A DNA stretch of 36,826 bases from Pseudomonadota bacterium (GCA_018661145.1 JABJIU010000103.1:1-36826); one strand, 5' to 3'. Numbered from the stretch's first letter, positions 1 through 8,873 are shown. Numbers and translations are program-made. Notes: a model not told the origin generated them from the letters alone.

Positions 1-216
1 ACCATCCGCCTGGGTAACCTGCGCGGGGAAATCCCGATTGCCGCAGAAGTGGTTGAAACAGCACAACGCGGTGTGGTCATTGTGGAAAGCATCTGGCCGA
101 ACCGGGCCTTTACCGGCGGCAAGGGCATCAACGTCCTGACGGGCGCGGACCCCGTTGCCCCGGTCGGTGGTGCCGCATTTCACGACACCAGAATCTGGAT
201 TCGCCCGGAGCTCTAG
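1..216 (+). CDS. Molybdopterin oxidoreductase, C-terminal fragment
   Basis: The window opens inside a gene; frame 1 is open to a TAG at 214-216, giving 71 residues. The segment GNLRGEI, then GVVIVES and later GINVLTGAD and GAAFHDTRIWI resembles the molydopterin dinucleotide-binding domain at the C-terminus of DMSO-reductase-superfamily enzymes. That domain holds the bis-MGD cofactor; the N-terminal iron-sulfur and catalytic domains, which would name the substrate, lie outside the window. It is convergent with cfa across 84 bases in which I see no gene. Too short for the ORF track. The family is likely; the substrate cannot be told. Confidence 0.8.
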   Translation, partial: TIRLGNLRGEIPIAAEVVETAQRGVVIVESIWPNRAFTGGKGINVLTGADPVAPVGGAAFHDTRIWIRPEL

Positions 217-300
217 GCCTCCCACCCAAACTCGCTTATCGGCATCTGCGCGACGTAGCTTACCGAACCCAGAGCACCACAGCGAGTAGTAGGTTCAGGA

Positions 301-1431
301 TCAGTCAATCGGTGACCAGCGGGGCGGCCGGTAGCCTCCATCCAGACCGCCGGCAGAAAGCACTAGCTGCCACAGATGGTTCTCCCGTGATCGGAAGGAG
401 CCGGCACAAACCAGCAGGTAATAGTCGAACATCCGCTTGAAGCGGTCACCGTAGTGCGCCTTAAGCACCGGCCAGGCGTCATTGAAGTTGCGATACCACG
501 CCATCAGCGTCGGATCGTAATCGGCGCCGAAGCTATGCCAATCCTCAATGGTGAAAAAGGCATCAGCCTGTCGCGCCAATGCCGGGGCGGGAGGTAGCAC
601 ACCATTGGGAAAGATGTACTTCTCGATCCACCGATCTGTCGCAAAGCCATCGCGCCCTGCGCCGATGGTGTGCAACAGAAACAGACCCTGATCCTTAAGA
701 AGTGAGCGGGTCTTGCCGAAAAACGTTTGATAGTTCCTCTGGCCCACATGCTCAAACATACCCACAGAGACAATCCGATCAAACTGGCCTTCAAGTTCAC
801 GATAATCCCTAACCTCAATGTCGATCGGCAAGTCAGCGCAGCGATCGCGCGCCAGTTTCGCCTGTTCGACAGAGACGGTGACCCCGGTAACCTGCGCACC
901 ATGGTGCCCGGCCATCCAGCGGGCTAAACCGCCCCAACCGCATCCAACGTCCAGCACCTTCATCCCTGGCTCAAGCTGCAACTTGGCGCAAATCATCTCC
1001 ATCTTAGCGATCTGCGCCTCGGCCAGATTCTGAGCGGATTCCCAGAACCCGCAGCTATAGTTCATATGCGGATCGAGCATCTGCTCGAACACGTCATTGC
1101 CGATATCGTAATGCTGTTCACCAACCTGAAATGCCCTTGCCCGGCTTTGGCGGTTGAACATGCGGCAACCCATGAGGTAGGCCAGAAAGCGCAGGTTATT
1201 GCGAACCTTATCTTCGAGGCCGGCCCGAAAACCGCGGGTGATCATCTGGTCGAGCGCCTCGCAGTCCCACCAACCGTCCATATAGGCTTCGCCAAGCCCA
1301 AGCGTGCCCTCGCGCACAATGCGCATGAATAGATCTGGATTATGTACTTGTATATCCCAGGGGTCTGACCCATCGAGACGGATGCCCGCGGGCTCGAGAA
1401 TCTGCTCAAAACGACGCCTGATCCTACTCAT
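301..1431 (-). CDS. cfa: Cyclopropane-fatty-acyl-phospholipid synthase
   Basis: Uses S-adenosylmethionine to methylenate the cis double bond of unsaturated acyl chains in membrane phospholipids, acting at the inner membrane surface and often linked to stress or stationary phase. The 376 residues match the usual length of about 380. The SAM-binding motif VLDVGCGWGGLA lies at about 159-170, and MNYSCGFW near 123-130 matches the conserved segment containing an active-site-region cysteine. The C-terminal part with FPNGVLPP and the aromatic segment around WYRNF is typical of the family. It is last of four minus-strand genes, 64 bases after the aldolase/SDR gene. No clear Shine-Dalgarno precedes the ATG. 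The related mycolic-acid or fatty-acid C-methyltransferases are less likely on overall pattern. Confidence 0.92.
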   Translation of the reverse strand: MSRIRRRFEQILEPAGIRLDGSDPWDIQVHNPDLFMRIVREGTLGLGEAYMDGWWDCEALDQMITRGFRAGLEDKVRNNLRFLAYLMGCRMFNRQSRARAFQVGEQHYDIGNDVFEQMLDPHMNYSCGFWESAQNLAEAQIAKMEMICAKLQLEPGMKVLDVGCGWGGLARWMAGHHGAQVTGVTVSVEQAKLARDRCADLPIDIEVRDYRELEGQFDRIVSVGMFEHVGQRNYQTFFGKTRSLLKDQGLFLLHTIGAGRDGFATDRWIEKYIFPNGVLPPAPALARQADAFFTIEDWHSFGADYDPTLMAWYRNFNDAWPVLKAHYGDRFKRMFDYYLLVCAGSFRSRENHLWQLVLSAGGLDGGYRPPRWSPID

Positions 1432-1495
1432 CTGGAGTCACGCCTGCGCTCGGACTTCCCTGTCCCTTGCTTGGCATCGTCTGCAGAGCCACGGT

Positions 1496-3457
1496 TCACA
1501 ATACCCGTTCATTGCCGCCATCGATCGGAAGCTGGGCGCCCGTGGTACAGCGAAACGCAGACCCTGCCATCACGCAAACCATGGCCGCCACATCTGCCGA
1601 CGTGACTTCCTGACGGAGCAGGTTGTTTCTACGATAGTTCTCCACGCTCATCCCGTAGTGCGCAGCCCGGCCTTCAAGGACTTCGTCAGTCCAAATCGCT
1701 GTATCAAAGACCGCATTCGGATGCACGGTATTCACCCGTATGCCATCGGCGGCGAGCTCCAACGCCAGCACCCGGGCAAGTTGCGTTAGTCCTGCTTTGG
1801 CAACCGAATAAGCACCTGCGGCCGGACCAGGTGCCGGCACATTCTTTGAACCGACAATGATCACTGAAGGGTCCCAACCAAGTTGTAGATAAGGGATACT
1901 CTCACGCGCAACATGCATCGCACCCGTCAGATTGATGTCGAGCGAACGCTGCCACTCATCGTCAGGCATATCCGCCACCTCATCACTCGCAGAAAAGATG
2001 CCTGCGTTATTCACCAGAATGTCGAGACCACCAAATGTGGAGACCGATTCAGCGACTGATTCGCGCACAGCCTGGGCGTCTTTCACATCACACACCTGGC
2101 CTTGGATATCTGATCCATCAAAAACCGTCAGAACAGAAGGATCCTTGTCCAGCACCGTTACACGGGCGCCCTGCTCAGCCAACGCTATTGCACACGCCCG
2201 GCCGATTCCGCTGGCACCCCCCGTCACCAGCGCGCAGCGTCCCTGGAATGCCGGTACATTTGACGCTTTGCCCAACTTGGCCTGCTCAAGCTCCCAGTAC
2301 TCCACGGCAAAGATGTCGGCTTCGGGCAAGGCACGCCAGCCGCCGTGACCCTCCGCGGTTTCAATAGCAGTGATCGTGTGGTCCACGATATCGCAGATAA
2401 CCCCAAGATCACTCGACTTAGCCCCGAAAGCTACCGTCCCTCGATTCTGCCAGACCGCCCAACGGGGAGCGCAATCTAATCGGGACAGTTTCCCGTCGGT
2501 ATGTCGGTCGAAATAATCCTTATAGTCGGAAACAAATTTCGCTACCGCACCTGCCGGGTCATCGTTAACTATCAAAGGTACCCGCTTGGTACGGATCACA
2601 TGGTCTGGGGTCAAAGGACCTCTTGTTGCGATACTGGCCACGTCATCTCTCTTGGAAAAACAATGGCTTTGAGGACTTCCGCTGAAAGCCGCCAGCATCG
2701 AACGGTTTGCAGCGCGACTCACCTCATAACGGATGGTGGCAAGTTCGAGCGCGGATGCGCTTGATTGACCAGTTGCTGGGCTTGGGGCCACTCCCAACGC
2801 CTGTTCTGCTTCAGTGACGAGGTCAATCATGCGTGTGTAACTTTCCCGTGCATCGTCGGCAAAACTGAAGATCCCATGATTCATTAAAACCATGCCCTGC
2901 AAAGTCGTCCAGTCGACGCCTTCCGTCATCTGCGCCACTTTTTTTGCGAGCACAAATCCCGGCATCACATACGGCACCACCAGCAGGCGGTCGCCGTAGA
3001 GTTCGCGAATCCGTGCCTCCCCACCCGGCGTATTGGTGAGCGTCACCACCGCATCGGCATGAGTGTGATCCACGAAGCAGAACGGAATCAGCGCGTGCAA
3101 AATAGCCTCAACGGACGGATTGGGTGCGCCGGGGTCCAGCATAGCTGCCCGCTGGGCACGCACCATGTCAGCATCACTCAGCACATCAAAACGGGATAAC
3201 TGCATCAAGGCATCGAGCGCTACAGGCGAAAATCCTGCGGCTTCTATAGTTGCAAGATCCCAACCGCTGCCTTTGACGTACAGCACCTCATGGCAGGCGC
3301 CGAAAATATCGGTGAATTCAGCCTTAACGGAGGTATTACCTCCCCCGTGCAGCACGAGATCGGATGCGCAGCCGATCAGACGTGATGAATACACCCGCAG
3401 CGCGAGTGGATCGTCTCCACAAGCGGCCGCTTCTTCCTCATTCCAAAGATTCTTCAT
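1496..3457 (-). CDS. Bifunctional class II aldolase / short-chain dehydrogenase
   Basis: Two enzymes in one 653-residue chain. Residues 1 to about 380 are a class II (zinc) aldolase domain: HGGGNTSVK at 37-45, HTHAD with likely zinc ligands His131 and His133, and NHG with His194. Residues 405-653 are an SDR: TGGASGIG at 412-419, NNAG at 483-486, catalytic Ser537, Tyr550 and Lys554 (YSVAK). This layout is that of rhamnulose-1-phosphate aldolase/lactaldehyde dehydrogenase-type fusions, which cleave a deoxyketose phosphate and oxidise or reduce the aldehyde released. No sugar kinase or isomerase is nearby, so the substrate is unknown. GGGAG sits just upstream of the ATG. It follows the cupin gene after 70 bases and precedes cfa. 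Confidence 0.88.
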   Translation of the reverse strand: MKNLWNEEEAAACGDDPLALRVYSSRLIGCASDLVLHGGGNTSVKAEFTDIFGACHEVLYVKGSGWDLATIEAAGFSPVALDALMQLSRFDVLSDADMVRAQRAAMLDPGAPNPSVEAILHALIPFCFVDHTHADAVVTLTNTPGGEARIRELYGDRLLVVPYVMPGFVLAKKVAQMTEGVDWTTLQGMVLMNHGIFSFADDARESYTRMIDLVTEAEQALGVAPSPATGQSSASALELATIRYEVSRAANRSMLAAFSGSPQSHCFSKRDDVASIATRGPLTPDHVIRTKRVPLIVNDDPAGAVAKFVSDYKDYFDRHTDGKLSRLDCAPRWAVWQNRGTVAFGAKSSDLGVICDIVDHTITAIETAEGHGGWRALPEADIFAVEYWELEQAKLGKASNVPAFQGRCALVTGGASGIGRACAIALAEQGARVTVLDKDPSVLTVFDGSDIQGQVCDVKDAQAVRESVAESVSTFGGLDILVNNAGIFSASDEVADMPDDEWQRSLDINLTGAMHVARESIPYLQLGWDPSVIIVGSKNVPAPGPAAGAYSVAKAGLTQLARVLALELAADGIRVNTVHPNAVFDTAIWTDEVLEGRAAHYGMSVENYRRNNLLRQEVTSADVAAMVCVMAGSAFRCTTGAQLPIDGGNERVL

Positions 3458-3527
3458 GGTGCTCCCGCGCCTAGCAGGTCATCGTATTCACTGCCCGAAA
3501 CCCCGTAATTCTAACGGCTGAGGCCTG

Positions 3528-4196
3528 TCAAAGTTGGTCCTCGATCATCTGCCAATCGTCACGGTGGACTACCCGGCAGACGCTATCAAGATCACTGACC
3601 CACGAGACCGCGCTCAGAAATGGTGTCTCGTAAACACGGGTGGCATGAGGTGCCAACGGCGGGTTCCAGATCACTGAATCTCCAGCGTAATCGACCCAAT
3701 CCTGATCGCCGAGACGAAATCCACATGGTCCGCTCAGATTAAAGTACATCTCCGACGCCTGATGAACATGATCCCGATATAACGTTCGTGATTTCAAAAA
3801 AAACAAACTGAGAAAAAGATCCTCGCTGAAAACGAAACTGTTGGCGGGCCCAACGAGCGAACAGACCAGATTGCCCTCCCTGAAGCTTAGCCCAACATCC
3901 GATCCTTTCTCGTAATAACTGTCATCGCCACCAATATCGGCTCTCCAGTCCAAATACGGCCGCGCTTGTGATAATGCCTCTGCAACCGCATTAAGCGAAT
4001 CCGGAATATGGCTGATCGCAAGCGCCAGCTCGCTTTCAAAGTGTGGCGGCGGCGCCCGCAGGGGCTCTGTCGCCCTGCCATCGAGCGTTAGCGCCGACAA
4101 TCGCGAAACCGTCAACTTAACCACCTCCAACTGATTCCTCGCACTAAGCGCATCACGAAGTGCGCAGATTAATGCGATCACTTTATCTGTCTGCAT
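3528..4196 (-). CDS. DMSP lyase-family cupin (DddQ-like)
   Basis: I start this at ATG 4196 rather than the track's 4247: the longer version overlaps the LOG gene by 40 bases, whereas 4196 lies 11 bases after its stop and has AAGGG just before it. The 222-residue protein has a helical N-terminal half and a C-terminal cupin. The segment HVHQASEMY supplies His145, Glu149 and Tyr151, and PPLAPHA supplies His184; from memory this matches the spacing of the DddQ metal site (His125, Glu129, Tyr131, His163). DddQ-type enzymes cleave dimethylsulfoniopropionate to dimethyl sulfide and acrylate. No acrylate-using gene is adjacent, so a different substrate in the same cupin family is quite possible. Confidence 0.68.
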   Translation of the reverse strand: MQTDKVIALICALRDALSARNQLEVVKLTVSRLSALTLDGRATEPLRAPPPHFESELALAISHIPDSLNAVAEALSQARPYLDWRADIGGDDSYYEKGSDVGLSFREGNLVCSLVGPANSFVFSEDLFLSLFFLKSRTLYRDHVHQASEMYFNLSGPCGFRLGDQDWVDYAGDSVIWNPPLAPHATRVYETPFLSAVSWVSDLDSVCRVVHRDDWQMIEDQL

Positions 4197-4207
4197 CTGC
4201 CCTTGGG

Positions 4208-4744
4208 TTATACCTTGCAAGCCCTGATGGCTTCTTCTGGGGAACACGCGACTTGCAGTTGTGAACGGCTTGCCTCCTTCAGGTAACCCGAGTCCGTCAT
4301 CTTGTCCAAAAAGCAGATAAGTTCATCATAGTAACCCGCCACATTCAGTAGCACACACGGCTTGTCGTGCATGCCCAATTGCGCCCAGGTCCACATCTCA
4401 AATAACTCTTCCAAGGTGCCAATTCCGCCTGGCAGTGCGACAAACCCATCTGAGAGTTTTGCCATCAGCGCCTTACGCTCATGCATGGTGTCCACGATAT
4501 GGGTTTGTGTCAGACCCGAATGCGCAATCTCCTTATCCACCAATGACTGCGGGATAACACCCGTGACATCCCCCGCCGCCTGCAGCACTGCATCCGCAAC
4601 AGCACCCATCAAACCGATAGAAGCGCCCCCGTAGACAAGTCCAAACCCGTGGGCCGCTAGCAATGAACCAAACGCAGTAGCCGCTTCGGGATAAGCCTCA
4701 CGATCACCCATCGTCGATCCGCAGAACACACAGATACGCTTCAT
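4208..4744 (-). CDS. LOG-family nucleotide phosphoribohydrolase
   Basis: TIGR00730/LOG family Rossmann-fold protein of 178 residues, the usual length. Members hydrolyse the N-glycosidic bond of nucleoside 5'-monophosphates (cytokinin ribotides or AMP) in the cytosol. Diagnostic motifs are the N-terminal CVFCGS, VYGGASIGLMGAVAD at about 38-52, Arg90 in MHERK, and PGGIGTLEE at 105-113 (PGGxGTxxE) with catalytic Glu113. It is the first gene of the minus-strand series, 11 bases before the DMSP-lyase-family gene and divergent from the hydrolase at 4881. The family is sure; the true nucleotide substrate is not. Confidence 0.92.
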   Translation of the reverse strand: MKRICVFCGSTMGDREAYPEAATAFGSLLAAHGFGLVYGGASIGLMGAVADAVLQAAGDVTGVIPQSLVDKEIAHSGLTQTHIVDTMHERKALMAKLSDGFVALPGGIGTLEELFEMWTWAQLGMHDKPCVLLNVAGYYDELICFLDKMTDSGYLKEASRSQLQVACSPEEAIRACKV

Positions 4745-4808
4745 AGTGTCGAAGCCCCGAACCGGAGGGCGATCGGATTAGGAATAAGCCGCAATTTGTT
4801 GACTCGCT

Positions 4809-4837
4809 TTATCAGAATATGGCAACTAATGTATGAT
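4809..4837 (+). promoter_or_regulatory. Predicted sigma70 promoter for the 4881 gene series
   Basis: TTATCA (4809-4814), a 17-base spacer and TATGAT (4832-4837) give a reasonable -35/-10 pair about 40 bases before the ATG at 4881. It lies in the AT-rich divergent spacer between the LOG gene and the hydrolase. A TTGACT at 4799-4804 is also present but lacks a well-spaced -10. Confidence 0.4.
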
Positions 4838-4880
4838 AAGTTTGACTTTTGAGCAATTGATTGGGATAGAGGATAGGGCA

Positions 4881-6122
4881 ATGGCAGGCACGTATATCGA
4901 TATCACTGCAACAGATGGCTCGGGTCAATTCAAGGGCTATCTCGCAACGCCCGAGACGGGTTCGGGACCGGGCATCCTGCTCCTGCAAGAAATCTTTGGC
5001 ATTAACTGGCATATCCGTGAGGTGGCCGACTATTACGCCGAAGAAGGGTATACCGTGCTGGCTCCTGATCTTTTCTGGCGCATGGAGCCCGGTGTCGAAC
5101 TTGGCTACAGCGAAGAAGAGTTTCAGAAAGCCTTCGGGTTTTATCAGCAATTTGATATCGCAAAGGCAATCGAGGATATGCAGGCTGCCACGTCAGCACT
5201 GCATTCCCAGGACGCATGCAAGGGCAAAGTCGGTGCAATTGGCTTCTGTCTTGGCGGAAAACTCAGTTACCTTGCCGCCGCCCATTGTGAGGTCGATGCG
5301 GCAGTCTGTTACTACGGTGTCGGAATAGAAGAAGACCTTGACCTCAAAGACCAGATCACTTGTCCGATGGTGATGCACTTCGCAGAGCTTGACCAGTTTG
5401 TGCCGGCACAAGCGCGCGACCAGGTCACGAACGCTTTCTCGAACCGCACTGACGTTGAGATATATACCTATCCCGACACCGATCATGCCTTCAATACGCC
5501 GGGAAGGGACTCCTACCACAAGCCTTCAGCAATGATGGCGCATTCGCGCTCGATGGCATGCTTTCGCCGTGCGCTGGGACCTCACTTCAATCTCAGTGAG
5601 TTATGGGATGCGCACTGCTACCACGAGTTCGTCACACGCGATGTGGATGCGACCATGGCAACGATGGTGGCATCTCCTTATGTCAATCATATTCCAACGC
5701 TCACAGGCGGTGTGGGCCACGACCAGTTGAAACGCTTTTACCAGCATCACTTCGTCAACAACAATCCCGAGGATACCAAGCTGATACCCATTTCACGGAC
5801 CGTGGGAGCCGACCGGATAGTGGATGAGATGGTCTTCTGCTTTACCCATACGACCGAAATCGACTGGATGCTGCCCGGCATCGAGCCTACCGGCCGCTAT
5901 GTCGAGGTTCCACTGGTCGCGATCGTCTGCTTCCGTGGAGACAAGCTCTATAATGAACATATCTACTGGGATCAGGCCTGCGTTCTAGTCCAGATCGGCA
6001 AACTCGACGCCGAAGGACTGCCAGTCGCAGGCAGCGAGAGCGCCAGGAAACTGCAGGATGAATCTCTGCCTTCCAATGAACTTATGGGCACGTGGTCATC
6101 AAGTGAGGGCAAACCCATCTGA
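4881..6122 (+). CDS. Dienelactone hydrolase with C-terminal NTF2-like domain
   Basis: I prefer ATG 4881 (MAGTYIDITA, preceded by GATAGGG) over the track start at 4833, which lies inside the predicted -10 element. The protein has 413 residues. Residues 1 to about 235 are a dienelactone hydrolase domain with nucleophile Cys123 in GFCLGG, Asp171 and His202 (DTDHAF), the expected Cys-Asp-His triad. Residues from about 240 form a SnoaL/NTF2-like domain (DAHCYHEF, then HIPTLTGG and YWDQACVLVQIG). Typical dienelactone hydrolases are about 235 residues, so this is a fusion. It may act on a lactone or ester made or imported by the following genes. It heads the plus-strand series, 104 bases before the binding protein. 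Confidence 0.85.
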   Translation: MAGTYIDITATDGSGQFKGYLATPETGSGPGILLLQEIFGINWHIREVADYYAEEGYTVLAPDLFWRMEPGVELGYSEEEFQKAFGFYQQFDIAKAIEDMQAATSALHSQDACKGKVGAIGFCLGGKLSYLAAAHCEVDAAVCYYGVGIEEDLDLKDQITCPMVMHFAELDQFVPAQARDQVTNAFSNRTDVEIYTYPDTDHAFNTPGRDSYHKPSAMMAHSRSMACFRRALGPHFNLSELWDAHCYHEFVTRDVDATMATMVASPYVNHIPTLTGGVGHDQLKRFYQHHFVNNNPEDTKLIPISRTVGADRIVDEMVFCFTHTTEIDWMLPGIEPTGRYVEVPLVAIVCFRGDKLYNEHIYWDQACVLVQIGKLDAEGLPVAGSESARKLQDESLPSNELMGTWSSSEGKPI

Positions 6123-6226
6123 AGCACTTTTACCCCTCAATCTCATAACACTTTCATTCATTCGAAAACGCTGTCATTTACCCAAGCGCTCCCAGAAGCG
6201 CACATAACACCAGGAGGAGTATCAAC

Positions 6227-7771
6227 ATGTCCATGAATCGACGATCGTTCCTGCAATTGGCGGGGACTGCCTCATTAACCGGGGCAATACCAATGGCGCT
6301 CAAGCCGAGCAGTGTTCAGGCTGCGGGTGACACCCTAACGATTGCGTATAACGTGTCGTTGCCAAGCTGGGACCCGACCACCGGACTTTCGTCCGTCAAT
6401 CCCGGGCTGCAAAGTATCTGGAAGTCAGTCTTTGACCAGTATATTGACCAGAACCCCGATCTCTCATTTAAACCGGGGGTGCTGACCGAGTGGGGTTGGA
6501 ATGCCGACAAGACCCGGGTACATATGAAGGTCCGAGAAGGTGCAACCTGGCAGGATGGAAAACCGATCACCGGTGAAGACATCGTCTGGAATCTCAACCG
6601 GGCTGCCAATCCGGACAGCGGCAACCCGGTAGGCGGCCTGATCTGGGGCTCTGTCGGCAACCTCAAGGCCAACGGCAATGAAGTGACCGGTGACGTTAAT
6701 GCCTATGTCGCCGACTTCTTTAAATGGATGGCGTTTCTGACGGGGTATATCCTGCCGCCACATTACTTTGAAAAAGTAGGTGCCGAAGGTTTCGAGAAAG
6801 CACCTATGGGCTCTGGGCCCTACCGGGTTACAGAGTTTGTGCGAGGCTCTTTCGTGCGCATGGAAGCCTACGACGATTACTGGGGTGGCAAACCTGCGTT
6901 TCGTAACGTGATCTTCAAGTTCGTCACCGACGCTACCAGTCGGGTCGCCGAAGTGGAGAGCGGCGCCTCAGATATCACGCTCGCAATCCCTTTTGAGGAA
7001 TATGACCGCCTCAAAGGAAAATCCGGTCTCACGGGTGTCACCACGCCTGTGTCTGATATCGCGATGATATTTTTCAACGACACCGGCCCTATGGAAGATG
7101 CCAACGTTCGCAAAGCAGCCGTACACGCTGTAAATAAAGACGCCATTGTTGACCAACTCCTGCGGGGCTACGGCGTGCCGCTGCATACCCTGCAAGCACC
7201 GGAGTACGCGGCCTTCGATCCCTCCACGACGGTGGAGTACAACCCTGATCTGGCACGCTCGCTGCTCGCCGCTTCCGGTTATTCGACCGATAATCCAGTG
7301 CGCTTCACCATTCAGACCACCCGGGGCTACCTGCCCAAAGACTACGAGGTGATCCAGGCGGTCGTGGCAATGTGGCGCAAAGTCGGTATCGAGGCCGAGA
7401 TTGAGGTCTATGAGGTTGCCAAGCACTACGAGTTGCGGGCGACAGACACCCTGGCACCTGCGGCGTTCTACAACTGGGGTGACTCGATCGGCGACCCGAA
7501 TGACTCAACCGGATTCGCGATGTTCGGCCCCAGTCCGCATTCGACCTGGGACACCGACGATCTGGATGCCATGATCGGGCCACTGTGGGGAGAAAAAGAC
7601 GAGGCCAAGCGGATTGCCGGCTGGAAAGCCGTGGACAAATACATCGCCGAAAATGCGTATGTGTTGCCGCTCTACCAGCAGGTTCAGCCTGTCATCTACC
7701 GCTCGGATCTGGACTTCACCCCGCACGTCGCAAACTACGTTCTGCCACACACGACAAAGCCTAAAGGCTGA
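6227..7771 (+). CDS. ABC transporter family 5 substrate-binding protein, Tat-exported
   Basis: Periplasmic solute-binding protein of the peptide/nickel/opine class (SBP_bac_5), 514 residues. The N-terminus NRRSFLQLAG is a twin-arginine signal followed by a hydrophobic stretch and a likely cleavage after VQA near residue 32. Body motifs fit the family: YNVSLPSWDPT, EGATWQDGKPITGEDIVWNLNR and GSGPYRVTEF. A strong Shine-Dalgarno AGGAGGAG sits at 6212-6219. It presumably delivers ligand to the permeases that follow, separated from them by a 94-base spacer holding a stem-loop. Family 5 proteins bind peptides, opines, glutathione and other ligands, so the ligand cannot be read from this sequence. 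Confidence 0.92.
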   Translation: MSMNRRSFLQLAGTASLTGAIPMALKPSSVQAAGDTLTIAYNVSLPSWDPTTGLSSVNPGLQSIWKSVFDQYIDQNPDLSFKPGVLTEWGWNADKTRVHMKVREGATWQDGKPITGEDIVWNLNRAANPDSGNPVGGLIWGSVGNLKANGNEVTGDVNAYVADFFKWMAFLTGYILPPHYFEKVGAEGFEKAPMGSGPYRVTEFVRGSFVRMEAYDDYWGGKPAFRNVIFKFVTDATSRVAEVESGASDITLAIPFEEYDRLKGKSGLTGVTTPVSDIAMIFFNDTGPMEDANVRKAAVHAVNKDAIVDQLLRGYGVPLHTLQAPEYAAFDPSTTVEYNPDLARSLLAASGYSTDNPVRFTIQTTRGYLPKDYEVIQAVVAMWRKVGIEAEIEVYEVAKHYELRATDTLAPAAFYNWGDSIGDPNDSTGFAMFGPSPHSTWDTDDLDAMIGPLWGEKDEAKRIAGWKAVDKYIAENAYVLPLYQQVQPVIYRSDLDFTPHVANYVLPHTTKPKG

Positions 7772-7783
7772 TCCGCGCGTCGG

Positions 7784-7830
7784 GTCCTGAGTTCCTGGCG
7801 GCGCCCGCTGCCCTGGGGACTCAGGACTTT
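7784..7830 (+). terminator. Intra-operon stem-loop, attenuator or mRNA-stabilising hairpin
   Basis: GTCCTGAGTTCC (7784-7795) pairs with GGGACTCAGGAC (7816-7827), 12 pairs with one G-T wobble, around a 20-base loop, followed by TTTT and shortly after by a second TTTT. It lies between the binding-protein stop and the first permease. Such hairpins commonly protect or partly terminate the message so that the binding protein is made in excess. Confidence 0.6.
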
Positions 7831-7865
7831 TCGCGTTTTGCGGTTGTCACCGCTGCCCCGCCCTG

Positions 7866-8873
7866 ATGAGTTACCCCTATCTGATCAACCGCCTGTTGTT
7901 GGCCCTGCCGACACTGGCAGGTGCCGTTACCATTACCTTTATCCTGCTTCGCGTCGTGCCGGGAGACCCCATCGCCATGATGACCGGTCCGGGCGCCACC
8001 GAAGCCGACATTGCGCAACTACGCGCGCATTACGGACTCGATCAGTCAATTGCGCACCAGTTCGTCATTTATCTTAGTCAACTGATTACGGGTGACCTCG
8101 GTACGTCGATCAGCCTGCGGCAGAATGTTGGCGAACTGATTGCCGGCAGGCTGCCCGTGACCATAGAACTTGTCGTCATCGCAATGCTGATCGCCGTAGG
8201 GTTTGCGTTGATACTGGCGCTCAAGGGAACATTCTGGCGAGGCCGCTGGCCCGAGCGCCTGGTCGACGGTTTCATTGGCGTCACCGTGGCGATTCCTGAC
8301 TTTCTCTGGGCGCTCTCACTGATCCTGATCCTCGGCGTGGCGATCCCGATCATGCCAATCTTCGGTCGCATGGATCTCACGATTTCGTTCGACAGTTGGA
8401 CTAACTTCTATCTGACCGAGAGCCTGCTGCGCGGCCGTTTTGAAGTCACTCGATCGGTCCTCTATCACATGGTACTGCCGGCTGTGTCACTCGCCCTGCC
8501 GCTGATGGCGATTACGGCAAGAGTGCTGAAGTCCTGCCTCAACGCAGAGATGAACCGCGAGTACGTCACACTCGCCCGCACGCAGGGTTTCGGCCGGCTC
8601 AAGGTTATCTACAGTCAGGCACTACGCAACGCGCTGGTCCCTGCCACCGCCCTGAGCGGGGTCCAGTTCACCTTCCTGATTGGCGGCACCGTGCTGGTTG
8701 AACGGATTTTTGGGTACCCGGGCATCGGCAACATGGCCATTGATGCCGTCATCAACCGGGACCTCCCGCTGATCCAGGGGCTGGTGCTGACCTTTGCCAT
8801 CCTGTTTATCCTGGTCAACCTGCTGATTGATCTCTTCATAACCTTTCTTGACCCAAGACTACGTCATGTCTGA
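7866..8873 (+). CDS. ABC transporter permease, DppB-type
   Basis: Inner-membrane permease subunit of the dipeptide/oligopeptide/opine importer, 335 residues with about six membrane segments. The N-terminus YLINRLLLALPTLAGAVTI and the VVPGDPI segment are typical of DppB/OppB. The coupling (EAA) loop is visible around REYVTLARTQGFGRLKVIYSQALRNALVPA-type sequence near residues 235-262. The C-terminus ends in FLDPRLRHV, the usual LDPR ending. The start is ATG 7866 with no obvious ribosome-binding site. Its stop overlaps the next start by 8 bases, indicating translational coupling. Confidence 0.92.
   Translation: MSYPYLINRLLLALPTLAGAVTITFILLRVVPGDPIAMMTGPGATEADIAQLRAHYGLDQSIAHQFVIYLSQLITGDLGTSISLRQNVGELIAGRLPVTIELVVIAMLIAVGFALILALKGTFWRGRWPERLVDGFIGVTVAIPDFLWALSLILILGVAIPIMPIFGRMDLTISFDSWTNFYLTESLLRGRFEVTRSVLYHMVLPAVSLALPLMAITARVLKSCLNAEMNREYVTLARTQGFGRLKVIYSQALRNALVPATALSGVQFTFLIGGTVLVERIFGYPGIGNMAIDAVINRDLPLIQGLVLTFAILFILVNLLIDLFITFLDPRLRHV

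Noticed and set aside
4799-4804. TTGACT as -35 box for the hydrolase gene
   Set aside because: No acceptable -10 at 16-18 bases; the TTATCA/TATGAT pair is better spaced.
6186-6201. GCGCT / AGCGC inverted repeat upstream of the binding-protein gene
   Set aside because: A five-pair repeat is expected by chance in this base composition and no other copy was seen.
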